DNA of 64,000 nt from Croceimicrobium hydrocarbonivorans (GTDB lineage Bacteria > Bacteroidota > Bacteroidia > Flavobacteriales > Schleiferiaceae). The DNA lies in contig NZ_CP060139.1 in NCBI RefSeq assembly GCF_014524565.1, positions 2,177,501 to 2,241,500 on the forward strand. The letters are read 5' to 3'. The translations under genes were made by a program, and so were the position numbers. The notes below the pieces were generated by a model. That model was given only the letters and a program-made list of their open reading frames with translations, was not told where the DNA came from and did not search any database. Shown in pieces: positions 1-6,319 of this stretch; the stretch's first letter is position 1, and the number at the start of each line of letters is the position of its first letter.

Positions 1-535
1 GCCAACGGTGAGCACGACTGCTATGGTCTACTTCATTTTCCCATTTCAAAATGGCCCAGAAAGCAATGGCGGTAAAGAGGGATGACATGGCATATACCTC
101 ACCTTCAACTGCCGAGAACCAAGCACTGTCGCTAAAAGTGTAGGCTAAAGCTCCTACAACCCCGCCACCTAAAAGGGCAACGATGCGGCCATCGGTAAGC
201 TCACCGAATTTGAGTAAAAATTTACGTCCGAGCGCGGTAATGGTCCAAAAGAGGAACAGTACAGTAAAGGAGCTGGCGGCGGCCGAAAGCAAGTTTACCA
301 TTTTGGCTTGTTCGGTAACATCTCCAAAAGCGAATTGAGAAGCGAAGTTCCCCATTAGCTGGAAAAGCGGTGCGCCGGGAGGGTGACCCACCTGGAGCTT
401 AACCGAGGTAGCAATGTACTCACCGCAATCCCAGAAGCTTACGGTTGGCTCGATAGTGATAAAGTAGGTTACTGTTGCGATGGCGAAAACCAGCCATCCC
501 AACAAGTTGTTCAGTTTCTTGTAATTGGAAAGCAT
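1..535 (-). CDS. DUF2723 (GT117-like) membrane protein, N-terminal part
   Basis: Reading the minus strand from the ATG at 535 gives an open frame of 178 codons that runs off the left edge, so the C-terminus is missing. An early hydrophobic helix is followed by a segment containing SFWDCGEYIA and VGHPPGAP, the hallmark start of the DUF2723 family (glycosyltransferase family 117, protein O-mannosyltransferase-like fold) that is widespread in Bacteroidota. More hydrophobic segments follow. The family is a multipass inner-membrane protein thought to transfer sugars from a lipid carrier; the substrate is unknown. A stop codon lies in frame upstream and no better start exists. The family call is secure and the function is inferred. 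Confidence 0.9.
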   Translation of the reverse strand, partial: MLSNYKKLNNLLGWLVFAIATVTYFITIEPTVSFWDCGEYIATSVKLQVGHPPGAPLFQLMGNFASQFAFGDVTEQAKMVNLLSAAASSFTVLFLFWTITALGRKFLLKFGELTDGRIVALLGGGVVGALAYTFSDSAWFSAVEGEVYAMSSLFTAIAFWAILKWENEVDHSSRAHRW

Positions 536-652
536 CCTCTTGAATTTGTTGCTGCGGGCGAATTTATGAAAATAAGCAAGTTGGGCGGTGTCAATATCTT
601 GTTAAAGAAGGATGCAGAAAAATTAAAGAAGATGATTTAACATGAATTTTTA

Positions 653-684
653 TTTGCGCGATTGAAAAGAGCATCTTACTTTTG
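653..684 (+). promoter_or_regulatory. Promoter of tRNA-Gln
   Basis: TTTG at 653-656 and TACTTTTG at 677-684 are separated by 20 bp. This fits the Bacteroidota sigma-A pattern TTTG-N19/20-TAnnTTTG. The -7 element ends 18 bp before the first base of the tRNA. Confidence 0.75.
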
Positions 685-702
685 CCCTCCCAAAATAAAC
701 GA

Positions 703-774
703 TGCCCCATCGTCTAATTGGCAGGACAGCTGATTTTGGTTCAGTCAGTCGAGGTTCGAGTCCTCGTGGGGCAA
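703..774 (+). tRNA. tRNA-Gln (anticodon TTG)
   Basis: A full cloverleaf can be folded by hand. The acceptor stem is TGCCCCA/TGGGGCA, the D stem GTCT/GGAC, the anticodon stem GCTGA/TCAGT with loop TTTTGGT (anticodon TTG), and the T stem CGAGG/CCTCG with loop TTCGAGT. The discriminator base is A774. The CCA end is not encoded, so CCA addition must be enzymatic. Confidence 0.95.
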
Positions 775-780
775 CAAGGA

Positions 781-813
781 AAAAAGTCCGGACAATGTGT
801 TCGGACTTTTTTT
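781..813 (+). terminator. Rho-independent terminator after tRNA-Gln
   Basis: AAAGTCCG (783-790) pairs with CGGACTTT (802-809) across an 11-base loop and runs into a stretch of seven T. Confidence 0.85.
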
Positions 814-833
814 ATGCCTGTATTTTTTAGGTG

Positions 834-852
834 GGTGAATTACAAATTCGCC
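834..852. repeat. Small palindromic repeat, TTTGTAA core
   Basis: A 19-bp imperfect palindrome with arms GGTGAATT/AATTCGCC around ACA. Its reverse complement contains GAATTTGTAATTC, the same core as the repeat at 3680-3702. It is a member of the dispersed hairpin family described in the findings. Confidence 0.5.
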
Positions 853-880
853 TTAGGCTTGATTAGTCTTTAAAGTAGGC

Positions 881-907
881 ACTGGCGTGATTTTGCAATT
901 CGACCAG
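881..907. repeat. Small palindromic repeat flanking yefM-yoeB, left copy
   Basis: Outer arms ACTGG/CCAGT enclose the core GATTTTGCAATTC. The first 22 bases match the repeat at 1574-1595 except for two positions, so the toxin-antitoxin pair sits between two direct copies. Confidence 0.55.
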
Positions 908-924
908 TTTAAAAGACTCAAGAA

Positions 925-1191
925 TCAATAATGAAAACGGCACTGCAGAATGATGCAGCTTTGGTCATCTGCTTTTCCAGTGATTCGATATACCAGACGG
1001 TGTTCCTGATTAATGCTCCGAGCCCAACAGCCTTTAAGACTACCCCTTAGCGGTTCAGGTTTCCCGGTGCCTTTAAAGGGGGTTCTTCTGACTTCATTTA
1101 GTAGGCTACGCAGTTTATTCAGGAGCTCTTGATCATTCTCAATCCAATATTCAAAATCCTCCCAGGCATTTTTGGTAAACACCAGCCTCAT
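925..1191 (-). CDS. yoeB: YoeB-family toxin (mRNA interferase)
   Basis: An 88-residue Txe/YoeB toxin, which cleaves mRNA in the ribosomal A site. The catalytic residues known from E. coli YoeB are present: Glu46 in KPEP, Arg65 in EHRLVY, and the C-terminal His87-Tyr88 pair. The RRTPF.G.GKPEPL block is typical of the family. The start codon overlaps the antitoxin stop by 4 bp (ATGA), so the two genes are translationally coupled. The gene appears intact and active. Confidence 0.95.
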   Translation of the reverse strand: MRLVFTKNAWEDFEYWIENDQELLNKLRSLLNEVRRTPFKGTGKPEPLRGSLKGCWARSINQEHRLVYRITGKADDQSCIILQCRFHY

Positions 1192-1454
1192 TTTTTTGGG
1201 CTTTCTTTTTCTTCCCAGTCTATTAAATCACCGGTATCCATTTGATCCAGAGATTCGGCCAGTCTTTTTCGATTGGATTCGGTAGACAAGAGGTACTCGG
1301 TTTCCCGATAGGAATTGTATAAGCCAATAGACATGATTACCACTGCTTCATCTTCTTTGTTGCGCGGAACCACAATGACCTCAGAAGATTTGGTGACATA
1401 GTCGAACTGCTTTTTAAGGCTTTTCCGCAAGGCAGTGATGGTTATGGCTTTCAT
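1188..1454 (-). CDS. yefM: YefM-family antitoxin
   Basis: An 88-residue Phd/YefM antitoxin. The N-terminal part (MKAITITALRKSL...) matches the DNA-binding Phd/YefM fold, and the acidic C-terminal tail would wrap and neutralise the toxin. It lies directly upstream of yoeB with a 4-bp overlap, the standard order. Proteins of this family repress their own promoter through TGTACA-containing operators, and such sites are present just upstream at 1500-1529. Confidence 0.93.
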   Translation of the reverse strand: MKAITITALRKSLKKQFDYVTKSSEVIVVPRNKEDEAVVIMSIGLYNSYRETEYLLSTESNRKRLAESLDQMDTGDLIDWEEKESPKK

Positions 1455-1499
1455 AATGTGATTCTAAATGGAAGTGGAAGAAATATTCAGAATTTTATT

Positions 1500-1550
1500 T
1501 GTACATAATCCTGTACAGTTAAACGTACAAAATTGAATTTTGGTTTGCAA
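1500..1550 (-). promoter_or_regulatory. yefM-yoeB operator with three GTAC boxes, and promoter
   Basis: Three boxes with GTAC cores lie at 1501-1504, 1513-1516 and 1525-1528, each 12 bp apart; the first two are complete TGTACA. E. coli YefM-YoeB uses TGTACA palindromes with a 12-bp centre spacing. On the minus strand a TTGC (1550-1547) and TACGTTTA (1527-1520) are 19 bp apart and could be the -33 and -7 elements, so bound repressor would cover the promoter. Confidence 0.75.
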
Positions 1551-1573
1551 GAAAATTGTGATTGCTAATCACT

Positions 1574-1600
1574 ACTGGCGTGAATTTGCAACTCACGCCA
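1574..1600. repeat. Small palindromic repeat flanking yefM-yoeB, right copy
   Basis: TGGCGTGA (1576-1583) pairs perfectly with TCACGCCA (1593-1600) around a TTTGCAA core. The left half is nearly identical to 881-902. Confidence 0.55.
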
Positions 1601-1685
1601 ATATTTTTAAATCCTAAAAAATTGACTCCAAGCAACCTTTTGCCCTCTTTTCCCCGTCTATACAATAGCAATGCATTTTGAATAG

Positions 1686-1913
1686 ATGAAAAAACTATTT
1701 CTGTTGCTGGCGGTCCCACTCCTAATCGCCAGCTGTTCGAATTCTAAAATTAGTGGCAGCACCGAGGCGGAAGCTCAGGCTCCTGTAGATACAGTGGTGT
1801 TAACCGCAGCCGATAGTGCGGCCATTAAAAAAGGAATCGAACATGCCCTGGATGAAAAACTCTTACCAGCGGTTAAAGCTCAAATTGACTCTGTAAACAG
1901 CTCCAAAAAATGA
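1686..1913 (+). CDS. Small lipoprotein of unknown function
   Basis: 75 residues. A signal peptide ends in the lipobox LIASC (Cys17), so the mature protein would be lipid-anchored. The rest is an Ala-rich, probably helical stretch ending in SSKK; no family is recognised. Its stop overlaps the start of the T9SS gene downstream by 4 bp (ATGA), so the two are probably co-translated, and the lipoprotein may help export or anchor that protein. This role is inference. Confidence 0.75.
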   Translation: MKKLFLLLAVPLLIASCSNSKISGSTEAEAQAPVDTVVLTAADSAAIKKGIEHALDEKLLPAVKAQIDSVNSSKK

Positions 1914-3547
1914 AGAACACACTATGCACCCTGGCCTTTGTTTCGGCCATCTTAAATTTCAGTAGCCAAGCTCAAAATTTAGATCAATCCCTTTCCGGAT
2001 CCGTATCCGCCTCGCAAGATGAGGGGGAGGCTCACATTGCCATGGACCCCAATGATTCTACCCATTTGGCAGTAGGTTATATGGAATTAGGAGCCGGTAT
2101 TTCATTCCGTATTTATCATTCCGAAGATCAGGGTAATACCTGGCGACTTTCCCAATTTGATCCCTCTAGTGCTATTAATGCTGATTTTCCGGGTTATATG
2201 GCAGCCGGTGGTGGCGATATTCTTTTTGCTTACGACAATAACCATAACTTGTATTGTTCCTGGATTTACCTCCTTTTTAATCCCACGGCACCTAATCCTA
2301 CCGATACCCTCGTTTTTGTAGGTTATTGGGGCAAGTCAACGGATAATGGAAATAGCTTTAGCCTCGAAGCAGGAGAGGATCATTTCTTCGGGATCGGAAA
2401 ACTAGATGCCGGTCAGAACATTTACAATTACAAAGATGGGATTTGCGATCGCCAGTGGATGGCGGTGGATTTATCCAATGGACCTGGCCAAAATGACCTC
2501 TATATTGGATACATCAATTTCCCAGCGGATTTTAATCAAACCGGTCTTAAGGTGAAGGTGAAGAAAGCCAATCAAAGTAGTTTCTCGGCTGCCACTACTG
2601 CTTATTCGGGAAATGGACAATTCACCAATTTGGCCATGGATAGCAATGGGAAATTGCATTATTCCTTCGCGGATTTTATGAGTAATGAAATTTTGTATAC
2701 CTCCTCCAATGACGGAGCCCAGACTTTCGCTACTCCGGTTACTATTCAGCAGGCGACCACTGTTTTCCCTTCCGGAACCGGTGTTATTAATGAAAGAGAG
2801 AATGCCGCACCTTCATTAGCAGTAGACGGTCAGAATAACCTGCATTTGGTTTGGGGCGATTTTATCTCGAATCAAAGATTTGAATCCTATTATTCCCGCT
2901 CAACCGACAATGGAGCTACTTGGTCTGCACCAATTGACTTGACTACCATTTTCGGCTCCAAGGTATTTATGCCAGTTGTTTCGGCGCATGGCGATAAGGT
3001 GAGTATTGGTGGAAATGTGTTGGATAGCACAAATAAGTCCAATTACCATATCAGCAATTCGCAAGACAATGGGGCCAATTTCGGGCCTATCAAAAAAGTA
3101 AGCTCTGGCACTACCAATTTTGCCCAAGTATCGAAGAGTCGCTTTGTGGGTGATTACTCTTCCAGTGTGCGCACTCATTGCGCTATTTACAGTCTGTGGA
3201 CCGACTGTCGTGCTAATGGCTGCAAACAATATATCGCCAAATACGATGAATGTGCTTCATTAGGAATTGAATATACCCCCATTGAAGCACCTTTTAGCTT
3301 GAGTACTTTGTATCCGAATCCGGTGAACACAGTTCTGAATCTGGATTTGAAATCGGATGAAGCGATGAGCTTAAACCTGGAAATCTTCGACTTACAAGGA
3401 AGAACAGTCTATTCTAGCGATCAAAATCTTTTGGAAGGTGAGAACCAATTGGAATTGGACTTAAGCAGCTTAAAGGCCGGTCAGTATTTATTGAGCATCA
3501 GCGATGCCAATGGCACTTTTATTAGCCGAAATATTCTGAAGAACTAA
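1910..3547 (+). CDS. Secreted T9SS protein with BNR/sialidase-like repeats
   Basis: 545 residues with an N-terminal signal peptide (MKNTLCTLAFVSAILNFSSQAQ). The body has several Asp-box-like motifs (S.D.G.TW, for example SEDQGNTW, STDNGNSF, STDNGATW, SQDNGANF), which indicate a BNR beta-propeller as in sialidases and other exo-acting proteins. The last ~80 residues are a type A T9SS sorting domain starting at LYPNPV and ending in ISRNILKN, so the protein crosses the outer membrane and is probably cell-surface attached. The catalytic residues of true sialidases were not identified, so enzymatic activity is uncertain. It is coupled to the small lipoprotein gene upstream. Confidence 0.85.
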   Translation: MKNTLCTLAFVSAILNFSSQAQNLDQSLSGSVSASQDEGEAHIAMDPNDSTHLAVGYMELGAGISFRIYHSEDQGNTWRLSQFDPSSAINADFPGYMAAGGGDILFAYDNNHNLYCSWIYLLFNPTAPNPTDTLVFVGYWGKSTDNGNSFSLEAGEDHFFGIGKLDAGQNIYNYKDGICDRQWMAVDLSNGPGQNDLYIGYINFPADFNQTGLKVKVKKANQSSFSAATTAYSGNGQFTNLAMDSNGKLHYSFADFMSNEILYTSSNDGAQTFATPVTIQQATTVFPSGTGVINERENAAPSLAVDGQNNLHLVWGDFISNQRFESYYSRSTDNGATWSAPIDLTTIFGSKVFMPVVSAHGDKVSIGGNVLDSTNKSNYHISNSQDNGANFGPIKKVSSGTTNFAQVSKSRFVGDYSSSVRTHCAIYSLWTDCRANGCKQYIAKYDECASLGIEYTPIEAPFSLSTLYPNPVNTVLNLDLKSDEAMSLNLEIFDLQGRTVYSSDQNLLEGENQLELDLSSLKAGQYLLSISDANGTFISRNILKN

Positions 3548-3569
3548 ATACCTTCAAATTTAGATAGCA

Positions 3570-3604
3570 AGAACCGCCTCTGATTAGGGGCGGTTTTTTT
3601 TTTT
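3570..3604 (+). terminator. Rho-independent terminator
   Basis: AACCGCC pairs with GGCGGTT across a TCTGATTAGG loop and is followed by eleven T. It ends the transcript of the BNR protein. Confidence 0.9.
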
Positions 3605-3654
3605 GATCGAATTGGAAATTTGATCCAGGTTTGCAACCGAATTGCAAATCCGGT
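3605..3654. repeat. Two adjacent small palindromic repeats
   Basis: The first (3605-3625) has GATC arms around an AATTGGAAATT core. The second (3636-3654) has ACCG/CGGT arms around AATTGCAAATC. Both resemble the TTTGCAA-core hairpins elsewhere in the window, and they fill the gap between the BNR gene terminator and ktrA. Confidence 0.45.
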
Positions 3655-3679
3655 CCAATAATTTGTGTAAAGGAAACCT

Positions 3680-3702
3680 GATTCGAATTTGTAATTCGAA
3701 TC
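3680..3702. repeat. Perfect 23-bp palindromic repeat at the ktrA 3' end
   Basis: GATTCGAAT pairs with ATTCGAATC across TTGTA. The element abuts and overlaps the ktrA stop codon. It shares the core GAATTTGTAATTC with 834-852. It could also act as a 3' hairpin for the ktr transcript, but no T-run follows. Confidence 0.5.
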
Positions 3703-4384
3703 ATCGTTTCAAAAAGCTTTGCAAATCCTTATTGGCACCATAAAGCACTAAGACATCACTCTCCTTGAGCTTTTGATCGGGGCTGGCGATTCCTTGACTT
3801 TTAAGTTCGGTATGATTGCGGCCTAACATGCTTTTTACCTCCGTCTCGCTCATTATCGTGAGCACCAGTAAATTGTATTTACCGCGGAACTCCACTTCAC
3901 GAATGGTTTTACCTATATGGTCTTCCGGCACCTTGGCTTCGATAATGCTAAAGGTATCGCCCAGTTCAAAGGAGTCCACAACATTATTGAGGCAGAGTTT
4001 TTTGGCCCAGCGTTCGGCAGTTTCTTCCTCGGGATGCACAATTTCATCTACACCAATGGCCTCCAATACCTTTTGATGTAAAGGGTTAATGGCTCGACTG
4101 ATCAATCGCTTAACCCCCAAATTTTTAAATACGGCCGAGGTCATAATATTGGCCCCTTGATCTTCACCCACCGCCACAATCACCAAATCAGTATCTTCCA
4201 GAGGTAAGCCCGCAACCGTAAATTCATCGGTAGCATCCATCTGTATGGTATGGGTAATTTGCTCTTTAAACATATCCACCTTATCCATGCGGATGTCGAT
4301 ACCAATTACCTCATGGCCCTGGGCGGTTAATTTTTGCGATAGGGAGGCTCCAAAATTTCCGAGTCCGGCGATAATGTATTTCAT
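3701..4384 (-). CDS. ktrA: KtrA/TrkA-type potassium channel regulatory subunit
   Basis: A 227-residue cytoplasmic RCK protein. The N-terminal Rossmann domain has GLGNFG (7-12) for nucleotide binding, with Asp in the second strand (IDIRMD). The second half is a TrkA-C ligand domain. KtrA octamers gate the KtrB membrane subunit in response to ATP/ADP or NAD(H). The gene is 8 bp downstream of ktrB, so the two form one operon for potassium uptake. Confidence 0.93.
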   Translation of the reverse strand: MKYIIAGLGNFGASLSQKLTAQGHEVIGIDIRMDKVDMFKEQITHTIQMDATDEFTVAGLPLEDTDLVIVAVGEDQGANIMTSAVFKNLGVKRLISRAINPLHQKVLEAIGVDEIVHPEEETAERWAKKLCLNNVVDSFELGDTFSIIEAKVPEDHIGKTIREVEFRGKYNLLVLTIMSETEVKSMLGRNHTELKSQGIASPDQKLKESDVLVLYGANKDLQSFLKR

Positions 4385-4392
4385 GGTTCAAT

Positions 4393-6135
4393 CTAGTTAA
4401 TCGTTATTTCCTCGGTGGGATAACGATAGTTCTTTTGTTTCACCTTCTTAAAGAAGGCTATGATTATGGTGAGCATGCTAACCCGACCCACAAACATGAT
4501 GGCAATTAAAATGACTTTGCTGGGATGAGAAAGCTCGGCGGTAATTCCTAAGCTTAATCCAACAGTACTGTAAGCTGAAAAGCATTCGAAGGCAATGTCC
4601 ATTAGGCTTTGATCTGAGTCGAAGGCGGAAATTAGCATCACGCCAAAGCCAATTACAATCAGCGAAAGCGAAATAATGGCAAAAGCTCGTTTTACGGTAA
4701 CATCCGCAATTTCGCGACGGAAAACCTCAATGCGCGATTTACCCTTGGCCAGGCTTAGGATATTTAAAGTCGCTACGGCAAAAGTGCTGGTTTTGATACC
4801 CCCACCAGTAGAGGCGGGCGAGGCACCAATCCACATCAATAAAAAAACCATCATGGTGGTAGGGAAGAGCATGGCCGAAGTGTCGATGGAATTAAAACCG
4901 GCGGTACGGGGGGTGGTGGCACCAAAAAGGGCGGTTACAATTTTACCGATGCCATCATGTTCAGCCAAGGTATTGTTGTATTCAAGCACGTAGAAAAGCA
5001 CAAAAGCCACCGCTGTGATTGTAAGGGTGGTGATGAGGGTGATGCGGCTGTTCAGGTTTAAAACCCAAGGTTTGTAGGCGATTTGCCGACGCCCGAATGA
5101 GATTAACTTCCGCAAGCGATAGCTGAAGTATTTAAAGATATTGGATACAATCGGGAAGCCTAGCCCACCTAAAACGAAGGTGAGGACAATCCAAAATTGA
5201 AGCAGATAATTGAATTTAAAACCATCCTCATAAATGCTATTGGAGAGGGTGGAAAATCCCGCATTACAGAAAGCCGAAATGGAATGAAAAACCGCAAAGA
5301 AGATTTGCTCGTATTCACTATTGAAGAAGGAACTTTCGAGGCTACTGTAAATAAGTAGACCCGAGATTAACTCGATACTCAGAGTGATGAGAATAATGTA
5401 TTTGAGGGTAGAAAAAACCTCTCCCAACATTTTAGAGTTGGTGATATCTCTTAAGGCCAATTGATTTTCGTAAGTGGCGCCGCCTTTAAAGAAATAGCTG
5501 AAATAACTGGCAAAGGTTAAAATGCCCAAACCCCCAATCTGAATGAGGATGAGAAGGATGATCTGGCCAAATTCGGTAAAATAAGTACCGGTATCCACCA
5601 CGATTAAACCCGTAACACAAACCGCGGAGGTAGAGGTGAAAAAGGCATCGATAAAAGAGAGGCCATCATAAGTGGCATTAGGAAGCATCAGCATAAAGCT
5701 GCCTAAAAGAATAATGATCAGAAAGCTGGCGACAAACAACTGGGCTGGATTGAGTAAGGTGCGCTTGTAGTTCATCCGCACCTCAGAAAATTCGCGTACA
5801 AAACTCAGGAACACGGCTAGTCGCAGCCAGATTGGGTTCTCCAATAATAGGTCGGTTTTAAAGGGTTCCCCAACAAAAAGGTAGAGGTAAAAAACCCAAA
5901 GGGTAAAGCCAATGGAAAGCAGATCAAAAACAAAGACCTTCCTTTTAATCAAGGATCGGTTTTGGAAATAGCGTGCGAAGGTGGCTACTACCCCAAGGGC
6001 CAGCACCAGAAAGTAAAAGCCATCCAGCAGATTTTGCGAGAGCTTATTTTGCGAAAAACCGAAATCTGAGATTAAGGCCAGAAGACCTAGGATGCTTATG
6101 AAAAGCGCAATTTTGAAGAATGTCTTCAATTTCAT
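4393..6135 (-). CDS. ktrB: KtrB/TrkH-type potassium uptake membrane subunit
   Basis: A 580-residue multipass protein of the TrkH/KtrB superfamily. Motifs include AFFTSTSAVCVTGL in the first pore loop, and AGFSTL and TAGFNS in later pore loops, typical of the four-fold selectivity filter. At 580 residues it is longer than Bacillus KtrB (about 445), because about 130 N-terminal residues add extra membrane helices, common in Bacteroidota homologues. It mediates Na+-dependent K+ import together with the KtrA gene that follows. No clear -7 element was found in the gap at 6136-6319. Confidence 0.93.
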   Translation of the reverse strand: MKLKTFFKIALFISILGLLALISDFGFSQNKLSQNLLDGFYFLVLALGVVATFARYFQNRSLIKRKVFVFDLLSIGFTLWVFYLYLFVGEPFKTDLLLENPIWLRLAVFLSFVREFSEVRMNYKRTLLNPAQLFVASFLIIILLGSFMLMLPNATYDGLSFIDAFFTSTSAVCVTGLIVVDTGTYFTEFGQIILLILIQIGGLGILTFASYFSYFFKGGATYENQLALRDITNSKMLGEVFSTLKYIILITLSIELISGLLIYSSLESSFFNSEYEQIFFAVFHSISAFCNAGFSTLSNSIYEDGFKFNYLLQFWIVLTFVLGGLGFPIVSNIFKYFSYRLRKLISFGRRQIAYKPWVLNLNSRITLITTLTITAVAFVLFYVLEYNNTLAEHDGIGKIVTALFGATTPRTAGFNSIDTSAMLFPTTMMVFLLMWIGASPASTGGGIKTSTFAVATLNILSLAKGKSRIEVFRREIADVTVKRAFAIISLSLIVIGFGVMLISAFDSDQSLMDIAFECFSAYSTVGLSLGITAELSHPSKVILIAIMFVGRVSMLTIIIAFFKKVKQKNYRYPTEEITIN

Positions 6136-6210
6136 AATTCAAAGTACTCAAATCCCTTTGGCTTGAAATTGTTCACAGGCAAGAAATTATGAACCGAGTA
6201 TTTAGCTTGG

Positions 6211-6260
6211 AGCAAATTGCAAATTGGATCCGGTAATGTTCATCTAATTTGCATTTCGAT
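6211..6260. repeat. Degenerate TTTGCAA-core repeats
   Basis: AATTGCAAATT (6215-6225) followed by GGATCCGG, and AATTTGCATTTCGAT (6246-6260), look like decayed copies of the hairpin family at 3605-3702. They lie in the divergent gap between ktrB and the large surface protein gene. Confidence 0.35.
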
Positions 6261-6319
6261 GAAGATGCATGCATTTAAATTAATTAGTACCTTCATAGCC
6301 AACTAATTAAACAGGCCTA

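Noticed and set aside
383-640. Open frame on the plus strand (85 codons) near the left edge
   Set aside because: It lies antisense to the DUF2723 gene, which has clear family motifs on the minus strand, and the frame has no recognisable signal.
1640-1685. TTGACT and TATACAAT as an E. coli-like promoter of the small lipoprotein
   Set aside because: Spacing is wrong and Bacteroidota sigma-A uses a different code; no TAnnTTTG was found, so no promoter is claimed.
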